From positions 1-24,083 of the forward strand of contig JAZDKP010000150.1 of assembly GCA_043802925.1 (NCBI GenBank): a stretch of 24,083 bases of DNA, given 5' to 3'. The DNA is from JAZDKP01 sp043802925. GTDB taxonomy: Bacteria; Fibrobacterota; OXYB2-FULL-49-7; JAEUSG01. The position numbers and the translations under genes are program-made. The notes below the pieces were generated by a model. The model was not told the origin of the DNA. It searched no databases and worked only from the letters and a program-made list of their open reading frames with translations. Shown here one piece after another: positions 1 to 8,374 of this stretch; the first letter of the stretch is position 1, and each line of letters begins with the position of its first letter.

Positions 1-874
1 AGGCCAACATGTTTTCAAATCGCGAGCCTTCGTCCCGCACCTCTGACCAGTCCCAAAGGTATAGCTTGGGTTCCTTTTTCAGTGATCGCACGGATTTGGA
101 GACAAAGGGGTAAACCCGGAAATGATAATAAAATGTCTCCAGCACATCGAGCCAGCGGGCAACAGTCCTGAAGCTCACATTCAGGTCTTCCCGCAAAGCA
201 TTGGTGGACAAAAGCGATCCCACCCTTTCCGGGAGCATTCCGCTTAACAGGCGCATACTGCTCAAATCGTGAATGATGGTGGTGTCCCGGATGTCTTCCC
301 GGAACAGGCGGTCGAGTTTTTCATTGTGCCATCGCCGGGTAAATCGTTCGCTTTGTTTGATAAAAGGTTCCGGAAAACCTCCAAATCGCTCCAGGGTATT
401 GAGGGTCGCCCCGGGCGATGCTGGAACCATTACGGGTTCGGCAAACGGCAGACAGGCGGCCGTATGGCGGTTCAGTTCGGCCAGGGTAAAGGGATGCAGG
501 CGGTAATAATGGTATCGGCCCTGAAGTGAATCTCCGCCTTTGCGAAACACATCGAGGCGTGAACTTCCCGTAAGAACGATACTGAAACGGTCCTTGTGTT
601 TATCGTATTCGCCTTTGATGTAGTTCTTCCATTTGTGGAATTTATGCAATTCATCCAGGATGAGCAAATCCGCATCGCCGGGCCATTCGCTTCGGAGGAG
701 GGTTTTCCGGTCTCCCTGGTTGTCCCAGTTATAATAGGCCACATGGCTGAAATGGTTTGCCAGCAGTGCGCGGGTCAGAGTGGTTTTCCCGACCTGTCGG
801 GGGCCGCCGATGAACACCATCCTGCGGTCTTTCAAATCTTCCAGCATGGGCCGGGTCAGATAGCGGTCTTTCAT
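1..874 (-). CDS. AAA_14/DUF4143-type ATPase, 3' end cut by window edge
   Basis: Reading the minus strand from an ATG at 874 gives 291 uninterrupted codons to the window edge, so the C-terminus is missing. The N-terminus carries a Walker A motif GPRQVGKT (about residues 24-31), a Walker B LLILDE (70-75) and a sensor-like LTGSSR (101-106). This order is that of the AAA_14 + DUF4143 family, predicted ATPases with a winged-helix and nuclease-like C-terminal part. The residues around FREDIRD and the following helical stretch fit the AAA_14/DUF4143 linker. These genes are common, solitary and of unsettled function, and are often linked to mobile or defence regions. The nearest upstream ATG is immediately followed by a stop, so 874 is the only sensible start. 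I see no convincing Shine-Dalgarno sequence. Confidence 0.85.
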   Translation of the reverse strand, partial: MKDRYLTRPMLEDLKDRRMVFIGGPRQVGKTTLTRALLANHFSHVAYYNWDNQGDRKTLLRSEWPGDADLLILDELHKFHKWKNYIKGEYDKHKDRFSIVLTGSSRLDVFRKGGDSLQGRYHYYRLHPFTLAELNRHTAACLPFAEPVMVPASPGATLNTLERFGGFPEPFIKQSERFTRRWHNEKLDRLFREDIRDTTIIHDLSSMRLLSGMLPERVGSLLSTNALREDLNVSFRTVARWLDVLETFYYHFRVYPFVSKSVRSLKKEPKLYLWDWSEVRDEGSRFENMLA

Positions 875-953
875 GTCATAAAACTATAATTATTGAAATG
901 TCAGCGCAAGCGTTATTTTGCCTATAAGCAAATAATCACTAGCGATGTTTTAC

Positions 954-1016
954 CTAAATGACAGCGAAGGCGAGAATCGGAAGAAAGAACAGGAATGCAA
1001 TGACAAGGCTTTTCAT
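954..1016 (-). CDS. candidate 20-residue hydrophobic peptide
   Basis: A 20-codon ORF starts at ATG 1016 and ends in TAG at 954-956. A strong GGAGG (1021-1025, minus strand) lies 4 nt upstream of the ATG. The peptide begins MKSLVIAFLFFLPILAF and is almost entirely one hydrophobic helix with a positively charged N-terminus, so it resembles either a small membrane peptide or a signal peptide cut off from its gene. It points away from the CsgG-like gene at 1078, and the two ribosome binding sites lie within 50 bp of each other. No body of a secreted protein follows the stop. It may be a chance ORF or a remnant. Confidence 0.3.
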   Translation of the reverse strand: MKSLVIAFLFFLPILAFAVI

Positions 1017-1077
1017 AATTCCTCCATAAGTTATATTTATACCCGAATCCGGTTTAATCCAAAAGGAGCCTCTCCCA

Positions 1078-1914
1078 ATGCGGTGTCTTTCAATCAGTGT
1101 GATAATCGTTCTCATCTCCCTGTTTCCCGTATCCGCCCAGCAGCATGTAGGCGTTCTTGATCTGGAGGCCCCGGGTTTCAGTGCGACTGAGATCAGCGTG
1201 CTCTCCAACAAATTGCGGAGCGAAATGGTGAAAACGGGCAAGTTCCTCGTGCTCGAACGCGCGCAAATGACCGTCATCCTTCAGGAGCAGGGGTTCCAGA
1301 ATACGGGTTGCACCTCTTCGGAATGCGCGGTGGAAATGGGGCAGCTGTTGGGCGTCCAGATTATGGCCGGGGGCACGGTGGGCCGCATCGGGCAGACCTG
1401 GTCCATCACCCTGCGGCTTATTGACGTGCAGTACGGCAAGCTGCTGAAAATGGTGGACTATGAAATGGAAGGTCCCCTGGACGACGTGCTCAAATTCGGC
1501 ATTTCCAACGCGGCCCGAAAGCTGTGCGACCTGCCGGTCCGTGAGCGCACTCCGGTCGCGTCCACGCCGTCACCCGTCATGGGACGGGCCAATTGCGATT
1601 CGTCCCTGCAGCTGGGCGCCCTGCTTGCAAAGGAAAAGTATTCCATCGTAAACGGATGGTTTGCCGCCTCGAGCCTTTTCCTTTTCAGCTATACGGTCAT
1701 CTATCATTTCCTGGCCGCGCCCCCGAGCCCGGACATGCAGCTTCCAGTGGTGCGGGAGATCAAGTCCAGCCCCTCGGTTGATTACGAATGCTTCAAAGAA
1801 GGGTATGGGAAGGCGGCAAAATCCCGGCGGGGAACCTCCGTACTCCTGGGCACGCTGACTTGCGTCGGGATCATATTTTTCATCAGCAACGCGGCGGCAA
1901 GTTCGTCCAATTAA
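1078..1914 (+). CDS. CsgG-like secreted/envelope protein with two C-terminal TM helices
   Basis: The 278-residue product has a signal peptide (residues 1-20, ending VSA|QQ). An N-terminal CsgG/LpoB-like domain (about 22-150) follows, showing VGVLDLEAPGFS, a 'KFLVLERAQM' strand, CTSSEC, 'AVEMGQLLGVQ', and 'ITLRLIDVQYGK'. Proteins of this type are widespread in FCB bacteria and spirochaetes; by analogy with CsgG/LpoB they act in the periplasm or at the outer membrane, but their role is unknown. C78 and C83 are typical of the subfamily and may form a disulfide. Residues 192-213 and 252-272 are hydrophobic helices flanking a 38-residue loop, unusual for a simple periplasmic CsgG-like protein. The start is fixed by AAGGAG at 1063-1068, 9 nt upstream of the ATG. 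The gene stands alone. Confidence 0.75.
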   Translation: MRCLSISVIIVLISLFPVSAQQHVGVLDLEAPGFSATEISVLSNKLRSEMVKTGKFLVLERAQMTVILQEQGFQNTGCTSSECAVEMGQLLGVQIMAGGTVGRIGQTWSITLRLIDVQYGKLLKMVDYEMEGPLDDVLKFGISNAARKLCDLPVRERTPVASTPSPVMGRANCDSSLQLGALLAKEKYSIVNGWFAASSLFLFSYTVIYHFLAAPPSPDMQLPVVREIKSSPSVDYECFKEGYGKAAKSRRGTSVLLGTLTCVGIIFFISNAAASSSN

Positions 1915-1990
1915 AACGTTGGTCCGGCGCGTCCCGCGTTGCGCATATCATCTATTTGCAGCGCTTAATCTTAATTAGCCTGGGGCGTAT

Positions 1991-2188
1991 GGGTTTGCGC
2001 GGGTACGTTGCCCGGACTGCGGGCACGAGCTTTTTGTGGCCTATTCCTGCCGCCAGCGTGCATGCTGTCCCTCCTGCGGCCGGAAGCGATGAATTCGCGG
2101 ACAAGGAAACGTAAGTTTCAGTGAATAAAGCGGGTTGATTGGAAAGCGCCGCTTTACGGGGCGGCGAAAATCCATTTACCTATCAGTT
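1991..2188 (+). mobile_element. IS91-derived miniature element, copy A (5'-truncated)
   Basis: These 198 bp are nearly identical to 12203-12400 (three substitutions by eye), and the last 111 bp also match 3931-4041. The left part encodes the end of the IS91-transposase zinc-binding region (GFARVRCPDCG...SCRQRACCPSCGRKR) in an open frame that stops at TGA 2090-2092. The right part is non-coding and ends in CTATCAGTT. A perfect 6-bp hairpin CGCCGC/GCGGCG (2147-2152 and 2161-2166) sits exactly 22 nt before the end, as expected for the oriIS end of an HUH-transposase element. This copy keeps the canonical cysteine (TGT) that copy C has lost. The sequence to the left of 1991 shows no similarity to the other copies, so the copy is truncated there. 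Confidence 0.75.
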
Positions 2189-2254
2189 ATCACTTTTTGA
2201 ATACAGTGACTTCCAATATCCTGGTAACTATGGGGTGATCGGGCCCCGGTTGTT

Positions 2255-3274
2255 TCATTCGGACGCGATTATTCTACCCCGCCACTGGTTCCGCGAGTCC
2301 GTTATTTCAACAATATAGACGCCGGGCCCCCATAATCCGGTTTCAAGCATGATCCTGCTTGCCCCGGCGCTGTTCTTCCTTAAGACCCGCCTTCCGAGCA
2401 GATCGTAGACGCTGAAAACGCACGCCTTGGATGACGGTTTTTCAAGCACTAGCGGGCACCCGGCACTGAAAGGGTTCGGATGGATTTTCAGCGGAATCAC
2501 GGGATCCGGCAGGGCCTCAACGCGGTCGGCAGACAGTCCCGTGCTCCCGGGCGTGGGGCTGGTGAAGACGTCGTCCCAGGTGACGGAGATGTCCTCAGAG
2601 GTTTCATCGTGCCCCGTGATCCCGTTGCCGCCCGAAGGGGTTTCATACTGCCCCTCCAGAAGGATCCGCTTGGTGGACAGCCAGCTGCCGGGAGGGCCGT
2701 TATGGCCCTGCACGGGTATGGTGTGCGCGTCCGGAACGTATCCCGGGATGGCGCTTTTGTCCACGATCTGGCTTGAGGCGGTCGGTACGCCGGCGTTCAT
2801 CAGGTCCACGTCCTTGACCGTGGCGCCGGTCCCGTTCCAGTAAAACAGGGCCACGCCCTCGCCAGCGTTGGCCAGGCCCGGCGAATTCCCACCGGCAAGG
2901 AGGACCATGTCCGGGGTGGCCGCGTCCCCGTCCGATATCTCGAAATCGGCCTTGCTCCCGAAATCGGCCTCGAAATCAGCGCCGTTTACCGCAATCACGG
3001 CCGTTTCATGGGGATGGATCACGGCGCCGGATGGAAATTTCACGATAAAGTCCCCCGCGTCCAGGGCGGGCAGGCTCGCGCCCGGGACATAGGGATAAAC
3101 CTGGTTGTCGGCCAGGTAATAGCCCTCCAGGGAAACCGCGGAACCGGAAGGATTGAAAATCTCGATGAATTCCGCCTCCGCGGGCTGCAGGGCGATCTCG
3201 CTTAGCAGCAGATGGCCCTGGGCCGTCAATGCCGCATGGATTCCGAGTAAAAACACGGGGATCATTTTTTTCAT
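2255..3274 (-). CDS. secreted lamin-tail-domain protein with C-terminal sorting module
   Basis: The 339-residue protein starts at ATG 3274, preceded by AGAGG at 3280-3284 (minus strand). The frame stays open upstream to 3406, but that part has no signal-peptide logic. MKKMIPVFLLGIHAALTAQG is a signal peptide. A lamin-tail domain follows (LLLSEIALQP...EFIEIFNPSG...YYLAD...FVKFPSG style strands), a beta-rich fold found in extracellular nucleases and surface proteins. The last ~80 residues carry IHPNPFS...VYDLLGRRVL...GVYIVEI, the FlgD-Ig-like/type IX-style C-terminal module shared with the other secreted proteins here. No catalytic domain is seen, so it is probably a surface or structural protein. 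It lies between IS91-derived copies A and B. Confidence 0.8.
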   Translation of the reverse strand: MKKMIPVFLLGIHAALTAQGHLLLSEIALQPAEAEFIEIFNPSGSAVSLEGYYLADNQVYPYVPGASLPALDAGDFIVKFPSGAVIHPHETAVIAVNGADFEADFGSKADFEISDGDAATPDMVLLAGGNSPGLANAGEGVALFYWNGTGATVKDVDLMNAGVPTASSQIVDKSAIPGYVPDAHTIPVQGHNGPPGSWLSTKRILLEGQYETPSGGNGITGHDETSEDISVTWDDVFTSPTPGSTGLSADRVEALPDPVIPLKIHPNPFSAGCPLVLEKPSSKACVFSVYDLLGRRVLRKNSAGASRIMLETGLWGPGVYIVEITDSRNQWRGRIIASE

Positions 3275-3434
3275 TCTAACCTCTTGGCATAAAGATAGGT
3301 ATTTGCAGGGCTGCAGGCAAACAGCAAAACCCCTCTTGCAGCCGAAAAATTTTCTTTTCATGATCAAAGGCAAGGCCATGGAAAAGACGTTCAAGCTGCT
3401 GAACATAGAACAAGAAATTTATTCTCGGACCAGT

Positions 3435-3536
3435 AGTAAGAAAAAGGCGATTGTGGCGGTTGCTCGAAAACTCGCTGTACGATTGCGGACGCTAGCAGTA
3501 ACGAAAACGCCCTATCAACTGGGCGTTGCTCGCTGA
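3435..3536 (+). pseudogene. IS110-family transposase, C-terminal scrap
   Basis: The plus-strand frame ending at TGA 3534-3536 reads SKKKAIVAVARKLAVRL and then TKTPYQLGVAR. This resembles the extreme C-terminus of IS110/IS116/IS902 transposases ('KKAivAvARkL...l....pY'). Nothing upstream of about 3420 in this frame looks like transposase, because it is the antisense of the lamin-tail gene, so only the tail remains. The element must have been cut by a rearrangement at roughly 3400-3435. The catalytic serine-containing Transposase_20 domain should lie just before this point and is absent or minimal. The scrap is non-functional. Confidence 0.6.
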
Positions 3537-3930
3537 AAACAGTTTAAGAACAATAACAATGAAAAGACAACCAAGACAAGTTTCGGAAGGAAGTGTACAA
3601 CGATCGACAGGCTGTGTATTTGAAGCACGACTCTGAGTATGTTGACACTGTTTCCGACTTTCCGGAAAGTATACTGTGGCTTGACCACGAATAGGAGCAT
3701 GAAAAGGTGTCTGGTTTGTTGTTATTGAGAAATAAGAATAGAAGATAGCTTTACTCTTGACTATGCATCATAGGAGCCTGCCGAACCACTCCGTATTTGA
3801 GGACACCGGATACGCGGATTGAGAAACATGCCGAACTGAACACCGGCGGCTTGCACTGAGCAATGTCGAAGTGAGCTTTGTCCTTTCTGCTTGATTTCAG
3901 GAATATTCCCCGACTATCTTATCCACGAGA
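3537..3930. other. gene-free stretch right of the IS110 scrap
   Basis: No ORF in this 394-bp stretch resembles a protein. It may include the 3' non-coding end of the broken IS110 element. The only structure seen is a perfect 14-bp palindrome ACTTTCCGGAAAGT at 3657-3670, lying between a TTGACA (3642-3647) and a TATACT (3670-3675). Their 22-nt spacing is too long for an ordinary sigma-70 promoter. It ends where IS91-derived copy B begins. Confidence 0.5.
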
Positions 3931-4041
3931 GGCCGGAAACGATGAATTCGCGGACAAGGAAACGTAAGTTTCAGTGAATAAAGCGGGTAGATTGGAAAGC
4001 GCCGCTTTACGGGGCGGCGAAAATCCATTTACCTATCAGTT
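3931..4041 (+). mobile_element. IS91-derived miniature element, copy B (3' end only)
   Basis: These 111 bp match 2078-2188 of copy A with two substitutions by eye, and the corresponding end of copy C. The copy holds the last four codons of the zinc-binding frame, the shared stop, and the terminal non-coding part. The hairpin CGCCGC/GCGGCG is at 4000-4005 and 4014-4019, again 22 nt before the terminal CTATCAGTT. It is the most 5'-truncated copy. The bases after the end (GGGATGG) differ from those after copies A and C, which fixes the right boundary of the element at 4041. Confidence 0.75.
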
Positions 4042-4164
4042 GGGATGGAAGGGATGCAGGCGAAGGAATGTAGCCACCGGTTTATATATAGGAAAACTAC
4101 AGACGGCCAATGGCGAAGCGTTGTCTTATAAGTTTATTCTCACACATTAACTTCTGGAGAAATT

Positions 4165-5571
4165 GTGAAATTCGCACTTGTTGCCTTCTTCTTTGCTTTA
4201 CTGTGTTTGAATCTGACGGTATTCGGAACTTCCTACGATACGATTCCGGCGGACAATCCGCTCATTGAATATACCGGCCGTATTGACTTTACCAATCCTC
4301 TGGCCCCGAAGTTTTCCTATTCGGGAGTATCCGTCCGAGCCTCTTTCCAGGGAACGAGTGTTTCGGCACGGCTGAATGATGTTGGAATTCAAAATTATTA
4401 CAATGTCATTCTCGACGGAGTTGTTGCCAAACGCATTCAAACAGCAGCCGGACTAAATACCTATGCGCTTGCCTCTGCACTCAAAGACACGGTTCATGAA
4501 ATTGAACTGTTCAGGCTTACTGAGGTGGGATTTGGAAAAACCCAATTTAACGGACTTATTCTCGATTCGGGTAAAACACTCGTTGAGCTTTCACAAAAGC
4601 GGAACGCTCTGGTTGAATATATCGGTAATTCCATCACTTGTGGATATGGCAATGAGGGTGTGCTTGGAGGCACTTTCGGACCCACAACCGAGAACCATTA
4701 TCTGACCTACGCAGCGATTACCTCCAGAAATTTCAATGCTCGGCACATGGCCGTCTGTGTATCCGGCATCGGAGTTTACCGGAATTATAATGGTCCGTTT
4801 GAAGGCAATGTAAATTGCATGTCCAATTATTATCAGCGCATTTTCTTCACTGATTCCACGCCTCTTTATGGTTTTTCACAAACACCTGATTTAGTATGCA
4901 TCGATTTGGGCACAAATGATTTCAGTACCAATGGCGGTGATTCGGCCAAATATGTTACCGCTTATCTGAAACTGATTGATTCTATTCAGGTAAAAAACAA
5001 TAAAGCAAACATATTATGTCTGTTAGGGCCGATGCTGGGTGGCTCAGACCTGACCAAGGTCAGAAGCTGTTTAAACCGTATTGTTACTTCGGCCAATGTT
5101 AAAAACAATGGGAATGTGTATTTCTTTGAAATGTCCCAACAGACAGGCAGCTTAGGATATGCCATCGATTATCATCCTACCGTGGCCCAGCATTTAAAAA
5201 ATGCCAACGAATTGATTGCTTGCATAAATGCTACCCATCTGCTGACGCCTGTTACGGTTTCCGAAACCGGAACCGCAGAAGCCGGCCTGGATAAAAACGC
5301 TTTGGCATTGGAAAGCGCTCCCAATCCATTCAACCCTGTAACGACTCTGCGTTTTTCACTTGGTACGGTTGGAAAAGTCAGTATGCGTATCTATGATATC
5401 AATGGCCGATTTATAAAAAATCTAATTGATGCGGACCTGACAACCGGCAGCCATTCTGTGAATTGGAATGCAACCGACAGCCGCAACCGGACTGTTTCCG
5501 CCGGCATGTATATTTGTAGAATCCAGGCAGGAAATCAGGTGCAGACGCACAGGTTGATGCTCATACATTAA
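4165..5571 (+). CDS. secreted CE2-like SGNH/GDSL carbohydrate esterase
   Basis: The 468-residue product starts at a GTG (4165) with GGAG at 4156-4159. It has a signal peptide (1-21). An N-terminal beta-sandwich (about 22-140) precedes the SGNH hydrolase domain with IGNSITCGYG (catalytic S156), GTND (249-252) and DYHPT (D335, H337). This layout is that of carbohydrate esterase family 2, which removes acetyl groups from polysaccharides such as xylan or glucomannan. The last ~85 residues (SAPNPFNPVTTLRFSL...YDINGRF...GMYICRI) form the C-terminal sorting module, pointing to cell-surface or extracellular location. The base composition is AT-richer than in the right half of the window. It is the first gene of a plus-strand group with the GNAT and beta-helix genes. 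The substrate is inferred from the family only. Confidence 0.85.
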   Translation: MKFALVAFFFALLCLNLTVFGTSYDTIPADNPLIEYTGRIDFTNPLAPKFSYSGVSVRASFQGTSVSARLNDVGIQNYYNVILDGVVAKRIQTAAGLNTYALASALKDTVHEIELFRLTEVGFGKTQFNGLILDSGKTLVELSQKRNALVEYIGNSITCGYGNEGVLGGTFGPTTENHYLTYAAITSRNFNARHMAVCVSGIGVYRNYNGPFEGNVNCMSNYYQRIFFTDSTPLYGFSQTPDLVCIDLGTNDFSTNGGDSAKYVTAYLKLIDSIQVKNNKANILCLLGPMLGGSDLTKVRSCLNRIVTSANVKNNGNVYFFEMSQQTGSLGYAIDYHPTVAQHLKNANELIACINATHLLTPVTVSETGTAEAGLDKNALALESAPNPFNPVTTLRFSLGTVGKVSMRIYDINGRFIKNLIDADLTTGSHSVNWNATDSRNRTVSAGMYICRIQAGNQVQTHRLMLIH

Positions 5572-5585
5572 TATCGGTTGAAACG

Positions 5586-5625
5586 AATTTGAATTGGAGA
5601 TAATACCAGGCTTGCCATTCAAATT
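5586..5625. repeat. 9-bp inverted repeat between esterase and GNAT genes
   Basis: AATTTGAAT (5586-5594) and ATTCAAATT (5617-5625) are perfect inverted repeats separated by 22 bp. The stem is AT-only apart from one G-C pair and has no following T-run, so a strong terminator is unlikely. It could be an operator or a weak mRNA hairpin. Confidence 0.35.
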
Positions 5626-5642
5626 TGTCATAGAAAGACCAA

Positions 5643-6089
5643 ATGAAGCATAAAATCCGGTTAATGCAGAGCAAAGACCTTCTTTCGGTTGTTGCGCTCT
5701 GGAAAAACACTCCAGGAATCGGGCTGGATAAGGACTGCGATTCGATCAGAGGTTTGAAACGATATTTAAGACGTAATCCCAGGTTGAGTTATATCGCAAC
5801 GGTTGATTCTTTAATTGTTGGCGCTGTGTTGTCTGGTCATGATGGCCGCCGTGGGTATTTGCATCACCTGGCGGTTGATCCGGATTATCGCAAACAGGGT
5901 ATTGCAAACACCCTGATTCAGTCTTGTTTTAAGCAGCTTTCCCGTCAACATATCCCAAAGTGCAATATCTTCCTGTTCAAATCGAACACCAGCGGGCGTT
6001 CATTCTGGATTCATAATGGCTGGAACCTTCGGCCGGATTTGCTTCTCCTTCAAAAGATGACGAATGTTTGCCATTGTTGCCATATTTGA
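5643..6089 (+). CDS. GNAT-family N-acetyltransferase
   Basis: The 148-residue protein has the GNAT fold. The acetyl-CoA-binding motif A is visible in LAVDPDYRKQGIANTLI (R/Q-x-x-G-x-A loop RKQGIA, about residues 84-89), and the later NTSGRSFWIHNGW fits motif B ('A..lYek.GF'). It has no signal peptide, so it should act in the cytoplasm on an amine of a small molecule or protein. It lies 71 bp after the esterase and 27 bp before the beta-helix gene on the same strand, suggesting cotranscription, although a link to polysaccharide use is not obvious. The C-terminus is Cys/His-rich (CHCCH), which is unusual. No clear Shine-Dalgarno sequence precedes the ATG. Confidence 0.8.
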   Translation: MKHKIRLMQSKDLLSVVALWKNTPGIGLDKDCDSIRGLKRYLRRNPRLSYIATVDSLIVGAVLSGHDGRRGYLHHLAVDPDYRKQGIANTLIQSCFKQLSRQHIPKCNIFLFKSNTSGRSFWIHNGWNLRPDLLLLQKMTNVCHCCHI

Positions 6090-6116
6090 TATTGAAGGAA
6101 GACACATGGAGGTCCA

Positions 6117-8363
6117 ATGCGCCGTAAAACAGGAATAAAGCCTGCTGCCATATTCACAATCATAGGTATGGTATATTTGAACGCCATGGCTGCAAGCTAC
6201 TATGTTGACGCCACCAATGGATCGAATACAAATACGGGACTTTCTCCTGCAACTGCATGGAAAACCATTGATAAAGTTAATGGTTCCGCCCTGGTTGCAG
6301 GAGATTCTGTTTTATTCAAGAAGGGCGAAACATTCAGGGGAAGCTTAATACCCTGCAGCGGTTCGTCTTCCGGCTATATCACGTACGGCGCTTATGGAAC
6401 CGGAAACAAGCCCAAGTTATTGGCTTCATATCAAAGGAACTCTCCATCGGATTGGGCCGGCGAGGGAGGAAACATTTGGAAGACTTCTTACCAGCCGGTG
6501 AATATGGTTGGGGAAGAGCTTTTGCCTAACCCCAGTTTTGACACTGATCTTTCTGCCTGGAGTAAATATGATAACTCCAGCAACAGCGCATCTTCGGTCT
6601 TCTCGAGAACAACGGTAGCCGGCGAATATGTTACCTCTCCCGGCGGCGGGAAGTTGGAATGCGCCAACCATGGAAGTGGTCTCTCCGACATTCAAATTTA
6701 TACTTCCAGTTGGTCCATATCAGCTTTAAAATGGTACAAGCTGTCATTCAAGGCAAAATCCACCCTGCAATTTACATTCGCCCCTAACGGCATATCACTT
6801 TCGAAGGCGGGTTCGCCGTGGACAAGTTACTATTCCGCTTCATCCCCACAATCCTTATCTATTACCGCGGATTGGGCGACGTATGTAATTTACTATAAAG
6901 TTAATGCAACGGCTGCTGACAGCCGTATTACCTTCTATGCAGGCGGCACTATTCCAAACGGAGCAATTTTTTACCTTGATTCATTAAGTTTTATGGAATG
7001 TGACGGGGATATTGAACCGCTTAATGTTGATGTTGGGAATATCATTTTCAACAACGAAGCTTTTTGCGGTATAAAAGTATGGAATGAAACGGATCTGAAT
7101 GCGCAGGGAACATTCTGGTACGACGAGGACAATGATTTGCTCAAAACGTATTCGGTTTCAAATCCTGCAAGTTACTATTCACATATAGAGCTTGGGATGA
7201 GGTATTTTTGTATTTATCAAAGCAACAGGAGTTATGTAATTTACGAAAACCTGGATTTGCGCTACGGATGCTTTGGAATAGCCGGAAGTAATACGCACCA
7301 TATATGGGTCAAAGATATGGACATCTCCTTTATCGGAGGCGGCGACCAATACGGCGGCACCAAAACAGTGCGGCTGGGGAATGGAATTGAATTCTGGAAT
7401 GCAGCCCATGACAATATTGTGGAGCGATGTACCTTTAATCAAATTTATGACGCCGCACTCACCGCACAAGGCAAGGACAGCTCCGGATTTGAGGTTTACA
7501 ATTTATATTTTAGAAATAACCTGATAAATAATTGCGAATATTCTTTTGAATACTGGGAGAGATACGACAGTTCCAAGGCACATGACATTTACTTTGAAAA
7601 CAACACCTGTTTGAATGCAGGGGGCGGGTGGGGGCATTCTCAAAGGCCAGATCCCAACGGAACTCATTTGATGTTTTTTAGTAATAATGCTCAAACAGAC
7701 CGAGTTTATGTGAGAAATAACATCTTCTGCAATTCCACGGAACAGGGGGTCCGTTGGTCGAGGCTTGTTGACGTCAATAAGGTGATTTTGGAGCACAATT
7801 GCTGGCACGAATCTTCCGGGCCGATCGCAAAAGTGGTAAACACATATTACGATTACGCAACTCAATGGGCATCATATAAGATAGAAACCGGACAGGATTC
7901 CAATTCCATTGCTGGAGACCCTCAGTTCAATATCGGCCACTCTTTGGCAGGTAACTCTCCATGTATTGACGCAGGCATGACTCTGGCCACTGTGACGGAC
8001 GATTATAATAACGCGTCCAGGCCGCAAGGCGACGGATACGATATTGGAGCGTTCGAGTATTCGGTAAGTACACAACTTCAATATCCACGCTCACTTTCAG
8101 GAAAGTCTTCGCTGGAATTGTCCATACTGAATCGGAACGATGGCGGGGGAAAAATTATTTATGCTATACCTGAAAACGCTCTGGTGAAAATCGCTCTTTT
8201 TAATATTCTTGGCAAGAACGTAAAAACGCTGGTGAATGATTATAGAATTGCGGGAACGTATCAAGCATCGTTCCGCAAAACACAGCTTGCTAATGGTTTG
8301 TATTTTTGCGTGATGAAAGTGAATAGCGCTACGGTTGCAAAAAAATTGTTTATTGGAAATTGA
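6117..8363 (+). CDS. secreted right-handed beta-helix protein with CBM insert, possible polysaccharide lyase
   Basis: The 748-residue product starts at ATG 6117 with GGAGG at 6108-6112, and has a signal peptide (1-26, ending AMA). Residues 27-125 begin the beta-helix with the YYVDATNGSNTNTG...AWKTI...GDSVLFKKGETF signature of DUF1565/PL6-like families. A carbohydrate-binding-module-like jelly roll is inserted at about 136-297 (LLPNPSFDTDLSAW...). The helix resumes at about 300-620 with repeated 'N..IVERCTF', 'IYFENNTC', 'VYVRNNIF' rungs. A choice-of-anchor-Q-like segment (SPCIDAGM...GYDIGAFEY) follows, then a C-terminal sorting module (GKNVKTLVN...NGLYFCVMKV). It probably binds or cleaves a polysaccharide outside the cell, but catalytic residues could not be assigned. 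It ends 11 bp from the convergent heparinase-like gene. Confidence 0.8.
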   Translation: MRRKTGIKPAAIFTIIGMVYLNAMAASYYVDATNGSNTNTGLSPATAWKTIDKVNGSALVAGDSVLFKKGETFRGSLIPCSGSSSGYITYGAYGTGNKPKLLASYQRNSPSDWAGEGGNIWKTSYQPVNMVGEELLPNPSFDTDLSAWSKYDNSSNSASSVFSRTTVAGEYVTSPGGGKLECANHGSGLSDIQIYTSSWSISALKWYKLSFKAKSTLQFTFAPNGISLSKAGSPWTSYYSASSPQSLSITADWATYVIYYKVNATAADSRITFYAGGTIPNGAIFYLDSLSFMECDGDIEPLNVDVGNIIFNNEAFCGIKVWNETDLNAQGTFWYDEDNDLLKTYSVSNPASYYSHIELGMRYFCIYQSNRSYVIYENLDLRYGCFGIAGSNTHHIWVKDMDISFIGGGDQYGGTKTVRLGNGIEFWNAAHDNIVERCTFNQIYDAALTAQGKDSSGFEVYNLYFRNNLINNCEYSFEYWERYDSSKAHDIYFENNTCLNAGGGWGHSQRPDPNGTHLMFFSNNAQTDRVYVRNNIFCNSTEQGVRWSRLVDVNKVILEHNCWHESSGPIAKVVNTYYDYATQWASYKIETGQDSNSIAGDPQFNIGHSLAGNSPCIDAGMTLATVTDDYNNASRPQGDGYDIGAFEYSVSTQLQYPRSLSGKSSLELSILNRNDGGGKIIYAIPENALVKIALFNILGKNVKTLVNDYRIAGTYQASFRKTQLANGLYFCVMKVNSATVAKKLFIGN

Positions 8364-8374
8364 TTTTATTTCGA

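Noticed and set aside
3642..3675. TTGACA and TATACT as a promoter around a palindrome
   Set aside because: The 22-nt spacing is too long for sigma-70 and even for MerR-type promoters, and no gene follows before copy B.
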